From Brachyspira sp. CAG:484 (GTDB taxonomy: Bacteria; Cyanobacteriota; Vampirovibrionia; Gastranaerophilales; Gastranaerophilaceae): a stretch of DNA of 45,421 bases. Below, in pieces: positions 33,729 through 41,479 of the stretch. Position numbers and translations under genes: made by a program. Position 1 is the stretch's first letter. Each line of letters starts with the position of its first letter. The notes beneath the pieces are model-generated. The model made no database searches and was not told the origin of the DNA. It saw nothing but the letters and a program-made list of their open reading frames with translations. The DNA lies in contig HF989726.1 in assembly GCA_000431315.1 (NCBI GenBank), forward strand, positions 3,560 to 48,980. The letters run 5' to 3'.

Positions 33729-34574
33729 ATGAATTTTATACAGGCAATTTTAATGGGGATTGTACAGGGATTAAGCGAATTTTTGCCTATTTCAAGTTCT
33801 GCCCACCTTGTGTTTACCTCAAATTTCTACAAGGTTTTCAAAGGCATTGAAATAGTTCAGCAGTCAAATGAAGAAGTATTCTTTGATATTATGGTTCACC
33901 TTGGAACACTTATTGCCGTAATCATTTTCTTTAGAAAAGATATTATGCAGATATTGAAAGCTATGTGGAGTGCGTTAAAAACAAAAAACTGGTCTAACAT
34001 TGAGGCTAAACTGGGACTTTATATTATCGCAGGCACAATAGTAACAATAGCACTTGCTCTTCCTATAAATGAAATTGCAGAAAAACTCGTTTATACTCCT
34101 AATATCGTTGGTATTCTGCTTTTTATTACAGGGTTTACCCTGTTATACAGTGAATATATGTCAAAAAATATTCCGGCAAAAAAAGAGAATGTCGATTTAA
34201 AAACCTCTATACTTATAGGTCTTGCGCAGGGTCTTGCAGCCTTACCTGGATTTTCACGTTCAGGCTGGACCATTGCAACAGGACTTTTTTGCGGACTGGA
34301 CAGGACAACAGCCGCAAGATATTCATTTCTTTTAAGCATACCGATTATTCTTGGCGCATCAATGGTTTATCCGCTTGTTAAAATTGATGTTCACGAAGCA
34401 CTTCAGTATAACTGGGAAGCAATTATTGCAGGAACAATTGTTTCCGGTCTTGTAGGTTATCTGTGTATCAAATATTTTATGAAATTTATATCTAAGTTTT
34501 CACTTGCAGTGTTTGGTTATTACTGTATCATAGCAGGACTTGCTACCGCTGTATTTTTTACAATGTATAAATAA
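33729..34574 (+). CDS. uppP: Undecaprenyl-diphosphatase (BacA/UppP)
   Basis: 281 residues with about eight membrane segments. The two catalytic signatures are present: GIVQGLSEFLPISSSAHL near residue 10 and the AALPGFSRSGWTIATGL segment near residue 170. It dephosphorylates undecaprenyl pyrophosphate so the carrier lipid can be reused for peptidoglycan and LPS/glycan synthesis. SD TTGGAGAG precedes ATG 33729. A ~110-bp gap separates it from queD; I see no clear promoter there. Confidence 0.95.
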   Translation: MNFIQAILMGIVQGLSEFLPISSSAHLVFTSNFYKVFKGIEIVQQSNEEVFFDIMVHLGTLIAVIIFFRKDIMQILKAMWSALKTKNWSNIEAKLGLYIIAGTIVTIALALPINEIAEKLVYTPNIVGILLFITGFTLLYSEYMSKNIPAKKENVDLKTSILIGLAQGLAALPGFSRSGWTIATGLFCGLDRTTAARYSFLLSIPIILGASMVYPLVKIDVHEALQYNWEAIIAGTIVSGLVGYLCIKYFMKFISKFSLAVFGYYCIIAGLATAVFFTMYK

Positions 34575-34704
34575 TATTGACTTTTTCAAAAAAATCATTA
34601 AACCTCTGACAAAGTCATACATATAGATGATTTTTCTTTTATGAATTAAGCCATCATGAAAGTTGACCGTCTATATATATGAATAATAAATCAGAGGTAG
34701 TTAA
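34575..34704. other. Intergenic region before flagellar rod genes
   Basis: AT-rich, with TTGACT at 34577 and TTGACC near 34661. No sigma-28 (TAAA ... GCCGATAA) or sigma-54 (GG ... GC) element is recognisable. An SD-like AGAGGTAG precedes ATG 34705. Confidence 0.3.
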
Positions 34705-35403
34705 ATGATAATTAACGGAAGAATTACATACCTGGAAAATGGTATAAATACTTCAATACGGGCAATGCAGGTGCAAAGCCAGCTGATGGCAATGTCAAAT
34801 GAGAATATAAACGGATTTGACAAAGTAGGCTATCAGAGAAAAGAACCTGTTGTGTCCTCTTTTACCGAATATCTCGGAGTTAATGGTCTTTCCCAAACCT
34901 CTGACGATAAAGTCGGACGTATTACAATGTCTGGCAATCCTCTTGATTTAGCAATAGCTGAAAAAGGTTACTTCCAAACCCAAAGCGATGAAGGTATCAA
35001 GCTTACCAGGGACGGACGTTTCAAAATAGATAAAGAAGGCAATCTCCTGACACTTGAGGACGATTTAGTACTTTCAAATGCAGGGGTGCCAATAAAACTT
35101 CATATTGTACCGGATGATATTAAGAAAATTAAGGTTGAAGATTCCGGTTTGTTAAGTGTATACAACGACAAAACAAACAAACTGGAAGCCGTTGCAACAA
35201 TAGGTGTTGTTGATGCAAACGGAGCTCTTGTTATGACACCAAAAGTAAAACAGGGATACAATGAATATTCCAACGTATCCCTTCAAAATGAATTTATGTT
35301 TATGATGCCTGTTATAAGGAATTTTGAAGCAAACAGGCAGCTGTTCATGATTCAAAATCAGAACCTGCAAAAGGCAATATCACAATTAAGTTCAACATCA
35401 TAA
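34705..35403 (+). CDS. flgF: Flagellar basal-body rod protein (FlgF/FlgG type, proximal)
   Basis: 232 residues with the rod/hook architecture: an N-terminal helix rich in conserved Asn (SQLMAMSNENINGFDKVGYQ), a central beta-domain with GRITMSGNPLDLAIAEKGYFQ and LTRDGRFKIDKEGNL, and a C-terminal helix ending NFEANRQLFMIQNQNLQKAI. FlgF is favoured because FlgG-like features are stronger in the next gene. It forms part of the cell-proximal flagellar rod. Confidence 0.78.
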   Translation: MIINGRITYLENGINTSIRAMQVQSQLMAMSNENINGFDKVGYQRKEPVVSSFTEYLGVNGLSQTSDDKVGRITMSGNPLDLAIAEKGYFQTQSDEGIKLTRDGRFKIDKEGNLLTLEDDLVLSNAGVPIKLHIVPDDIKKIKVEDSGLLSVYNDKTNKLEAVATIGVVDANGALVMTPKVKQGYNEYSNVSLQNEFMFMMPVIRNFEANRQLFMIQNQNLQKAISQLSSTS

Positions 35404-35422
35404 TAAGTAAAGGAATAAAAAC

Positions 35423-36136
35423 ATGGAAAACCTTCAGGGAATTATCAGAAAGAGTGTTAACAACGTAACCAATCAGTGGGATAAACTCGGATACGTTGCA
35501 AATAACCTTGCAAACTTTAATACCCGCGGTTACAAAGCAGTAAGATTTGAACAGATGCTTAAAGAGGACGGTTATCTCACAGGAGCATTGAGAACAGATT
35601 ACAAACAGGGTTCTGTACAAATTACCAGCAACCCTTATGATGTTGCAATTATAGGTTCAGGATTTATACCGGTATTTTCACCGGCAGGAGAAGTCGCATA
35701 CACACGCGACGGTGCTTTTAAACAGGGCAAAGACGGTTATCTGGTTACAAATGATGATTGGATTGTGGGGGAAGGGATTAAAATTCCTACAAACTGTTAC
35801 AAGTTCCAGATTAAACCAAACGGAGATGTTATAGCTTATGATGCGGTCGATGCACCTCCAAGAAAGTTAGGAAATATTCCGCTTGTAAGATTTGCAAATC
35901 CGGAAGGTCTTGAACAGGGTGATATGAATAAAATGGTTCCTACAGAAGAATCCGGTGAGGCAATTCTAGTTAAAGACCACGATTGTTTTGCTCAAAATAA
36001 TCTCGAAAATTCAAATACAAATGTTTATGACTCTGTAAGCGATATGCTGCGGCTTAATGCCTCAATGCTTGCCAGCACTAGAATGATGAAGGTTATAGAC
36101 GACATGTATAACAAGTCAATTAATATCAGAGAATAA
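35423..36136 (+). CDS. flgG: Flagellar basal-body rod protein (FlgG type, distal)
   Basis: 237 residues with the same rod layout: YVANNLANFNTRGYKAVRFEQM, SVQITSNPYDVAIIGSGFIPVF, YTRDGAFKQGKDGYLVTNDDW, and a C-terminal LRLNASMLASTRMMKVIDDMYNKS helix. It is shorter than the ~260-residue E. coli protein. It lies 19 bp after the preceding gene, with SD AAAGGAA. The FlgF/FlgG assignment could be swapped. Confidence 0.78.
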   Translation: MENLQGIIRKSVNNVTNQWDKLGYVANNLANFNTRGYKAVRFEQMLKEDGYLTGALRTDYKQGSVQITSNPYDVAIIGSGFIPVFSPAGEVAYTRDGAFKQGKDGYLVTNDDWIVGEGIKIPTNCYKFQIKPNGDVIAYDAVDAPPRKLGNIPLVRFANPEGLEQGDMNKMVPTEESGEAILVKDHDCFAQNNLENSNTNVYDSVSDMLRLNASMLASTRMMKVIDDMYNKSINIRE

Positions 36137-36193
36137 CAAGTTTAGTCACGCAGCTGAAAACTACAGCACCTGATTAAAAACGAAAGGAAAATT

Positions 36194-36541
36194 ATGTATA
36201 CACCTCTTGACAGTATGGGAAAAGTTTCATTAATGATGGATTTGGTATCTCAAAGACAAATTGCTTTGGGGTCAAATTTAGCGAATATGAATACACCGGG
36301 TTATGTCAGACGTGACATTGATTTTTCTGAATACTTAGGCACAATGAACAGCCCGCTTGAAACAAAATTATCAGAAAGGCTTGGACCATCTGCTGTTATA
36401 GAACAGCGTTTTAATGAAGAAATCCGGGCAGACCGCGAACTTTTAGAACTTCAGAACAACGCACTTCTCTACACGATGGCAACAAGAAGAATGTCAAATA
36501 TTATTACAGAAATGAAAACTGCAATAAACGTTGGTAAATAG
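36194..36541 (+). CDS. flgB: Flagellar basal-body rod protein FlgB
   Basis: 115 residues, slightly short for FlgB (~130). LMMDLVSQRQIALGSNLANMNTPGYVRRDIDF carries the Asn-rich N-terminal rod motif, and the C-terminus has LQNNALLYTMATRRMSNIITEMKTAINVG. FlgB forms the most cell-proximal rod. SD AAAGGAAA precedes ATG 36194, and it is followed 25 bp later by flgC, the standard order. Confidence 0.87.
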   Translation: MYTPLDSMGKVSLMMDLVSQRQIALGSNLANMNTPGYVRRDIDFSEYLGTMNSPLETKLSERLGPSAVIEQRFNEEIRADRELLELQNNALLYTMATRRMSNIITEMKTAINVGK

Positions 36542-36566
36542 GTATAAATAAACAGGAGCAATAATT

Positions 36567-37010
36567 ATGAGTATATTAGAATCAATGAATATCGGAGAAC
36601 GTGCGTTAAGAACGCATAGTTTACGTCTGGATGTACACTCAAAAAACATTGCAAACGTCGATACGCCTAATTATGTAAGACGCATCCCTGTTTTGAATGC
36701 TACAGAAGACGTATCTTTCCATGGTTTAATGAATGCAATGAAAGAGGACGTATTCGGTGTAGGAACTTTGCCTTACCTTCAGGGCGGTGTCGTATTTAAC
36801 GGCTGTTTAGAGGATCCTACACTGGGAGAAAAAATCTACAAACCTGGTCATCCTGATGCAGATGAAAACGGTTATATAAGAGCTTCAAATGTAAACCCGA
36901 TGGTAGAAATGGCTGATGCAATACTTGCACAAAGAGCCTATGAAGCAAACCTTGCATTAGTAAACATTACAAAATCTATGGCCTTAAAAGCAGTTGAAAT
37001 TGGAAGATAA
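36567..37010 (+). CDS. flgC: Flagellar basal-body rod protein FlgC
   Basis: 147 residues. The N-terminal helix SMNIGERALRTHSLRLDVHSKNIANVDTPNYVRRIPV and the C-terminal NPMVEMADAILAQRAYEANLALVNITKSMALKAVEIG are classic FlgC. No fliE follows, although flgB-flgC-fliE is the common arrangement. SD AACAGGAG precedes ATG 36567. Confidence 0.92.
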   Translation: MSILESMNIGERALRTHSLRLDVHSKNIANVDTPNYVRRIPVLNATEDVSFHGLMNAMKEDVFGVGTLPYLQGGVVFNGCLEDPTLGEKIYKPGHPDADENGYIRASNVNPMVEMADAILAQRAYEANLALVNITKSMALKAVEIGR

Positions 37011-37040
37011 TAAAAAAAACTTAATCAGATAAAATTTTTA

Positions 37041-37048
37041 TGGTATAA
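37041..37048 (+). promoter_or_regulatory. -10 promoter of the glycosyltransferase
   Basis: TATAAT in TGGTATAATC about 20 bases before the start codon, giving this gene its own promoter separate from the rod genes. Confidence 0.45.
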
Positions 37049-37066
37049 TCAACTCGGAGAGTGATG

Positions 37067-38059
37067 ATGTCTAAAATATCCGTAATTATACCTTGTTATA
37101 ATGTCGAAAAATATTTAGATAAATGTATGCAAAGCATTTTGTTCCAAACACTTTCTGATATTGAGCTTATCTGTATCAATGACGGATCAACAGACAATTC
37201 ACTTAAATTATTAAATCAGTATGCAGCATCAGATAGTAGAATTACAGTTATAAATAAAAAAAATGAAGGAGTAGGGATTGCCAGAAACTCCGGTTTAAAA
37301 CTCGCAACTGGAGATTATGTTTATTTTGTGGATCCTGACGACTGGCTTGAGAATTCAGAAGTTTTAGCTAAAATATACGAAAAAGCAAAAAATGAAAATC
37401 TAGATATGCTTATTTTCGGCGGATATTCTTGCAGAGTATCCAAAACTAAAATAGTGACAACAAAAGGCGGCTATAGCTTAAAATACCTTCCTGGGAAATA
37501 TTTAGACAAAGTTTTTTCATACAAAGAAATAAAAAACGATATATTCAAATTTCCGTCAACAACGTGGACAAAGCTATATAAACGTGAATTTTTAACGAAA
37601 AATAATATATTATTCCAGACTATTCCGGTAGGGCAAGACCAGCTTCCTTTCTTCCATTCTATGATTACGGCAGAAAGAATTGGGGTTCTTAATGAATGCT
37701 TATATTGTTATCGAAAAAACAGACCAAATTCTGCTATGACAGAGAAAAAACGTAAAAGTTTTTCACCATTATATGTTATAGATGGAATAGAAGAATTATT
37801 GATTAATATCGGAAAAATTGATGAATATAAGGAGATTTTTATAAATAAATATTTTTCAAAAGCCACATCCTGGCTGGGGAAATTCGATAAAGCCTTAAAA
37901 TCAGAATATTATATACAATATAAAAAGACTCTTGAACATTTAAAGAAAGATTATCCGACAGGTTGGTGGAAATATTTTAATCCAAGCATAAATGACAATT
38001 ATTATATGTTAAAAACAAAACAAATTGCGGCAATATTAGAATATAAAATCCTGAAATAA
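37067..38059 (+). CDS. Glycosyltransferase family 2
   Basis: About 330 residues with a GT-A fold: KISVIIPCYNVEKYLDKCM at the start, the nucleotide-binding NDGSTDNS, KNEGVGIARNSGLKLATGDYVYFVDPDDW (including the DPDD metal motif), and PVGQDQLPF. It would transfer a sugar from an NDP-sugar to a polysaccharide or protein at the cytoplasmic face; acceptor unknown. GTG 37061 and ATG 37064 are in frame, but GGAG spacing favours ATG 37067. Lys/Asn-rich C-terminus. It sits next to flagellar rod genes, so flagellin or LPS glycosylation are both possible. Confidence 0.88.
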   Translation: MSKISVIIPCYNVEKYLDKCMQSILFQTLSDIELICINDGSTDNSLKLLNQYAASDSRITVINKKNEGVGIARNSGLKLATGDYVYFVDPDDWLENSEVLAKIYEKAKNENLDMLIFGGYSCRVSKTKIVTTKGGYSLKYLPGKYLDKVFSYKEIKNDIFKFPSTTWTKLYKREFLTKNNILFQTIPVGQDQLPFFHSMITAERIGVLNECLYCYRKNRPNSAMTEKKRKSFSPLYVIDGIEELLINIGKIDEYKEIFINKYFSKATSWLGKFDKALKSEYYIQYKKTLEHLKKDYPTGWWKYFNPSINDNYYMLKTKQIAAILEYKILK

Positions 38060-38141
38060 TACTTTAAAAATATTTTTTTTTATGATAATTTATATATGTC
38101 AGTCATGACAAAAAAGATGAAAATAAAATATTTAGCCTTAT

Positions 38142-38218
38142 GTTGTGCGGCACTCTGCCCCAAAAATGATTGTTATTGTTTTTGAGAGGGAATAAAAGAC
38201 CAAGAAGACTTCTGCAAC
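38142..38218 (+). ncRNA. Candidate structured RNA, tandem copy 1
   Basis: 77 nt closed by GTTG/CAAC plus CGG/CTG, containing CACTCTGCC ... GAGAGGG and the hairpin AAAAATGAT-TGTT-ATTGTTTTT at 38162-38183. It is a diverged copy of the unit at 38265. The hairpin keeps pairing through T-G and G-T wobbles where copy 2 has C-G and G-C. No ORF. Known riboswitch classes were considered and none matched. Confidence 0.5.
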
Positions 38219-38264
38219 TGGGATTAAATAGAACTTTTTGAAAATTTAATATATTAATACTTAT

Positions 38265-38349
38265 GTCATAGTGGCACTCTGCCGAAAAAACGATTGAGTA
38301 TCGTTTTTGAGAGGGTATGAACGAAAGTGAATACTTCCGCCACGAAGAC
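38265..38349 (+). ncRNA. Candidate structured RNA, tandem copy 2
   Basis: 85 nt that fold with ends GTC...GAC and GTGGC/GCCAC, an inner CTCT/AGAG pairing, a 9-bp hairpin AAAAACGAT-TGAGT-ATCGTTTTT at 38286-38308, and a GTAT/ATAC side stem. The spacer after it (TTTGAAAATTTAATA...ATTAATA) is also repeated before this copy. The 5' end GTCATAGTGGC mirrors the tRNA-Leu start GTCGTAGTGGC, so the three units look like one array. Confidence 0.55.
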
Positions 38350-38389
38350 TAAGCATAAACTTTGAAAATTTAATACATTAATATTATAT

Positions 38390-38470
38390 GTCGTAGTGGC
38401 GGAATGGTATACGCGCACGTTTGAGGGGCGTGTGGAGAGATCCGTGCGGGTTCAAGTCCCGCCTACGACA
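38390..38470 (+). tRNA. tRNA-Leu (GAG)
   Basis: Class II tRNA of 81 nt. Acceptor GTCGTAG/CTACGAC with discriminator A, anticodon stem CACGT/GCGTG around the loop TTGAGGG (anticodon GAG), variable arm, and T-arm GCGGGTTCAAGTCCCGC. CCA is not encoded. Its last 18 nt recur at 38669-38686. Confidence 0.93.
38453..38470 (+). repeat. 18-bp direct repeat, tRNA copy
   Basis: CAAGTCCCGCCTACGACA at the 3' end of tRNA-Leu. It recurs exactly at 38669-38686, as tRNA-derived attachment sites do. Confidence 0.7.
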
Positions 38471-38473
38471 ATT

Positions 38474-38505
38474 AAAAAAGGGATAACATATGTTATCCCT
38501 TTTTT
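38474..38505. terminator. Terminator after tRNA-Leu
   Basis: Perfect 16-bp stem AAAAAAGGGATAACAT/ATGTTATCCCTTTTTT, a palindrome with effectively no unpaired loop in sequence. Confidence 0.85.
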
Positions 38506-38516
38506 AATTTATTTGA

Positions 38517-38668
38517 GCGGTGGGGGCTTTAATACGTTTATTGCGGGTTCAGCGGATTTGCGCACGGATGGCGCGAATGTAATGAGCAAATCCGGATAGC
38601 GAACAGACCGAGCCGGCTGGGGCGCAGCCACATAGGCGAGGCTATGAGAGCGTGGAGCAAATCAAAGA
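38517..38668. other. GC-rich segment between tRNA-derived repeats
   Basis: About 150 bp, clearly richer in GC than its surroundings. It contains the inverted repeat CGGATTTGC (38553-38561) / GCAAATCCG (38585-38593) and GGCTGGGGCGCAGCC near 38616-38630. No believable ORF. It may be foreign or a REP-like repeat. Its composition suggests capture at the tRNA site. Confidence 0.45.
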
Positions 38669-38686
38669 CAAGTCCCGCCTACGACA
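38669..38686 (+). repeat. 18-bp direct repeat, downstream copy (att-like)
   Basis: Exact repeat of the last 18 bases of tRNA-Leu, followed by a T7 run. Confidence 0.7.
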
Positions 38687-38710
38687 TTTTTTTATTTTTA
38701 GGTAATGTGT

Positions 38711-38761
38711 ATGAAAGTAAATAGTGTAAATAATAGCAATATATCATTTAATGCTTTATAA
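38711..38761 (+). CDS. Tiny ORF with lineage-type ISFNA motif, 16 aa
   Basis: ATG with an AGG-type SD (TTTTAGGTAATGTGT) encodes MKVNSVNNSNISFNAL and stops. It looks like the first residues of the hydrophobic-x-F-x-G/A proteins in this window. It may be a remnant of a truncated gene or a real micropeptide. Confidence 0.3.
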   Translation: MKVNSVNNSNISFNAL

Positions 38762-38843
38762 TTCTTACACTAAGGGCAGAAAACGCAGGCTCAGCGTATT
38801 TGCATACAGAAGCTGGGTGAGTATAAACCCAACCTACAAACTA

Positions 38844-39083
38844 TTATGCCATTATATCAATAATTTCACCTGTTTGCATCGCTTTAACAGCACATTGCGC
38901 AAACTTATCGGAATTTACCGGGATTCTATCTGATGTGGGTCCAACACCATAAGGTCCTTGTGCAATTGTATTATAGCCAACATAAGTTGTGCCATCTGGA
39001 TTTTTTCCTATGTGAGTTATAGTATGTGGATTTATGTAGTCATTACCTACTTTTATATATCCGGTTGACATTATTTGCTGCAT
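38844..39083 (-). CDS. Hypothetical protein, 79 aa
   Basis: No family recognised. MQQIMSTGYIKVGNDYINPHTITHIGKNPDGTTYVGYNTIAQG is beta-rich, with a helical C-terminus (SDKFAQCAVKAMQTGEIIDIM). It resembles a small stand-alone sandwich or adaptor protein and has no signal peptide. SD AAAGGAG precedes ATG 39083, so it is a real gene. A frame on the opposite strand (38751-38933) is only a shadow. Confidence 0.65.
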   Translation of the reverse strand: MQQIMSTGYIKVGNDYINPHTITHIGKNPDGTTYVGYNTIAQGPYGVGPTSDRIPVNSDKFAQCAVKAMQTGEIIDIMA

Positions 39084-39241
39084 AACACTCCTTTCTGTGC
39101 AAAAACAGATTATATAAACACTTCTACTTACTTTTATAAAGTCAGAAACCTGAAAAAATTGCTATAAACATTAAAAAAATTTACAATATTTCTATAATTG
39201 AACTGTCTAAAAGTTTCTAAATAATATCCATAGGGCAAAAT

Positions 39242-39269
39242 AAAAAAGAGATCGTAAAATCTCTTTTTT
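39242..39269. terminator. Rho-independent terminator
   Basis: AAAAAAGAGAT/ATCTCTTTTTT stem with loop CGTAAA, in the 39084-39359 intergenic stretch. The rest of that stretch holds no other feature I can see. Confidence 0.75.
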
Positions 39270-39359
39270 ATTTATAAAATGTTATCTATTTAATTCCAAT
39301 AAGAACTTACTTTGTGTTTCACGCTTAAATAACTTGCCCTTTTATTTGCATAAACGGGA

Positions 39360-40448
39360 TTACTTTTTCTTACCGCGTTCAGAATTACCACCGGCAAGCA
39401 AACGACCTCTGGCTTCTGTTGCAGGATATATATCCCTAGTGTAATAAGTTTTTAACGGTAATAATTCAATTTTATCTTCTAAGCCTAAAGTTTTAAGTAT
39501 TGCTTTGCGTGCATAATTAATATTCTTAACATTACTTCTGTGATTCTCACTATATGTTAATTGATAATATGTCGGCAAATTTGATTTTACTTTTGGACTA
39601 GCTTCCTTTGAAAGAGTTTCAACAATTTTCTTAATCTCAGGAGGATAAAACGCATTTGCCAGGTCAAGTGCCAGGGAGATGTTGTCTTTGCATAATCTTA
39701 TCGCATCGGTTAATGAATTTGCAGACTGCACAACCGTAGGGTTTACTCCTATAAAATCGACAAGAAGGGCAAATCTTTCAGGATCTGTAGATGTAGCAAC
39801 TGCTTTTACAACATCCGGAAAGTTTTTTGTAATATAATCAGCAGGCTTGTATTTTCCTGAGTAACTTTGCTGATGATATTTATTTGAAGCAAGTATTACC
39901 TCATTTTCAATTGCAATATTATAGCTTTCCTGTAAAGCCTCTTCCTCCAATAACTTAGGCTTTTCTTTTGCTAAACCTGTATCCTCATATAGCTTTATAG
40001 CACGCTTTTTATAAGTTTCATACGGGCAAAGCTCCCTAAAATATTCAGGAGTAAAGTTTGTTACTTCTTTCTCTTTTGAAACTTTTAAAAACCTTAAAAC
40101 ATTTCTCTGCTCAAGCTGCTTCATTGAAGATGTTGCTTTTAAAAATCCCAGAAATTCTTCCGTGGATAAAGGTGTTCCTGCTTTTTCTCCAATAGCAAGC
40201 AAATCTTTTAACAAATCTGTCTTAGATAATGCGGTTTTATAATTATAAAAACCGTTTGTAATTGCAGTAATTTGTTTTTTGTTAAATCTTTCAGAGCCTT
40301 TCACTACTGCCAATTCAAGATATTTTGGGATCATTTCCATTTCTCTTGAATGACTAATTCCCTGACTTAAACCTTTTGAAAATTTTGACTGTGACGCAGC
40401 CGCCTCATTACAGAATTTAACTACTTTTTTTGAATTAATTGATACCAT
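39360..40448 (-). CDS. Hypothetical protein, 362 aa
   Basis: I do not recognise a family. The protein is predicted soluble and mainly helical, with a Lys-rich N-terminus (MVSINSKKVVKFCNEAAASQS), repeated Glu/Lys helices in the middle, and a basic C-terminus ending GNSERGKKK. There is no signal peptide, membrane segment or catalytic motif. Its SD (AGGGAA) lies inside the 3' arm of the hairpin that terminates surE, so translation or read-through could be controlled at that hairpin. Confidence 0.65.
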   Translation of the reverse strand: MVSINSKKVVKFCNEAAASQSKFSKGLSQGISHSREMEMIPKYLELAVVKGSERFNKKQITAITNGFYNYKTALSKTDLLKDLLAIGEKAGTPLSTEEFLGFLKATSSMKQLEQRNVLRFLKVSKEKEVTNFTPEYFRELCPYETYKKRAIKLYEDTGLAKEKPKLLEEEALQESYNIAIENEVILASNKYHQQSYSGKYKPADYITKNFPDVVKAVATSTDPERFALLVDFIGVNPTVVQSANSLTDAIRLCKDNISLALDLANAFYPPEIKKIVETLSKEASPKVKSNLPTYYQLTYSENHRSNVKNINYARKAILKTLGLEDKIELLPLKTYYTRDIYPATEARGRLLAGGNSERGKKK

Positions 40449-40453
40449 AAAAA

Positions 40454-40498
40454 ATTCCCTGTAACTTTCTACATAAAAATATAAAAACTACAGGGAAT
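40454..40498 (-). terminator. surE terminator overlapping the next gene's SD
   Basis: Arms ATTCCCTGTA (40454-40463) and TACAGGGAAT (40489-40498) are perfectly complementary over 10 bp, with a 25-nt loop. In the transcript T6 follows the 3' arm, as in a terminator. The 3' arm itself contains AGGGAA, the SD of the gene starting at 40448. Confidence 0.6.
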
Positions 40499-40527
40499 AT
40501 TTTTTGCCTTATTGTTAATTTATATTA

Positions 40528-41319
40528 CTAATACCAGCTGCATGAATCATTGCTGCAAAGAATATTGTCAAGATTTGCAATATAATCTTCTTTTGTCATC
40601 TCATATGTAACCGGAGTTATAGAGATTTTATTATTTCTAACTGCTGCAATATCAGTATTTGCATCACTAGGTTCGTTGGTCAGTTCTCCAGCCATCCAGT
40701 AATATACTTTACCACGCGGATCAACACGCTTTTCATAGGTGTTTGTAAACATTCTGCTTCCAAGTTCAGTGATGGCAATACCGGCAATATCATCTGAATC
40801 AAGTGCGGGAACGTTAACATTTAATATTGATTTAGGAGGAAAAGGAAAACCTTCAATTTTCTTTAACAGTGCATTCATGAACTTTCCAGTATAAAGAAAA
40901 TCGTCATAATCCGCCTGCATACTTGCAAGAGAAACTGCAATACTAGGAATACCCATCATTGCCCCTTCCATTGCACAGCTTACTGTTCCGGAATAAAGTA
41001 TGTCAGAGCCAAGATTAGGACCATGATTAATACCGGAAATAACTATATCAGGCTGTTCATCTTCCGATAAGATTGCATTAATACCGATTTTAACACAATC
41101 ACCTGGAGTTCCGGTAGTAACCCATGTTCTTTTCGCACCGGTAATAGCTTCAAGCTCTTCTACTCGCAAAGGGGTATGCAAAGTCAGTGAATGTCCTGCA
41201 GCACTGCGCTCTCTGTCAGGTGCTATCACATAAACATCATGGTCATCTGCAAGCGCTTTTGTAAGCACTCTTATACCATTTGCAGCAATGCCGTCATCGT
41301 TTGAAATTAAAATTCTCAT
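40528..41319 (-). CDS. surE: 5'-nucleotidase SurE
   Basis: 263 residues. The N-terminal signature MRILISNDDGIAANGIRVL (metal-binding Asp pair), APDRERSAAGHSLTL and SGINHGPNLGSDILYSGTV (metal-binding Asn) are canonical for SurE. It is a cytosolic phosphatase acting on nucleoside 5'-monophosphates and short polyphosphate. A TATAAT lies in the upstream AT-rich region, and SD AAAGGAG precedes the ATG. Confidence 0.95.
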   Translation of the reverse strand: MRILISNDDGIAANGIRVLTKALADDHDVYVIAPDRERSAAGHSLTLHTPLRVEELEAITGAKRTWVTTGTPGDCVKIGINAILSEDEQPDIVISGINHGPNLGSDILYSGTVSCAMEGAMMGIPSIAVSLASMQADYDDFLYTGKFMNALLKKIEGFPFPPKSILNVNVPALDSDDIAGIAITELGSRMFTNTYEKRVDPRGKVYYWMAGELTNEPSDANTDIAAVRNNKISITPVTYEMTKEDYIANLDNILCSNDSCSWY

Positions 41320-41479
41320 ATATCTCCTTTAATAAACTGAACACGTCATACCCTATTATAATAATATTATTCCCTCTTTTAACAAAATTATACAGGTTTC
41401 TTTATGAAGTTTTGTAACAAATATAAAATTAATAGAAAAATTATAGCAATAATATATATATAAATTTGTTTATATACAT

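Noticed and set aside
38142..38349. Known tandem riboswitch (for example glycine type)
   Set aside because: None of the conserved glycine, c-di-GMP, guanidine or THF core sequences is present, and the units precede a tRNA rather than a metabolic gene.
38396..38599. 67-codon frame
   Set aside because: Lies on top of tRNA-Leu and its terminator; no SD.
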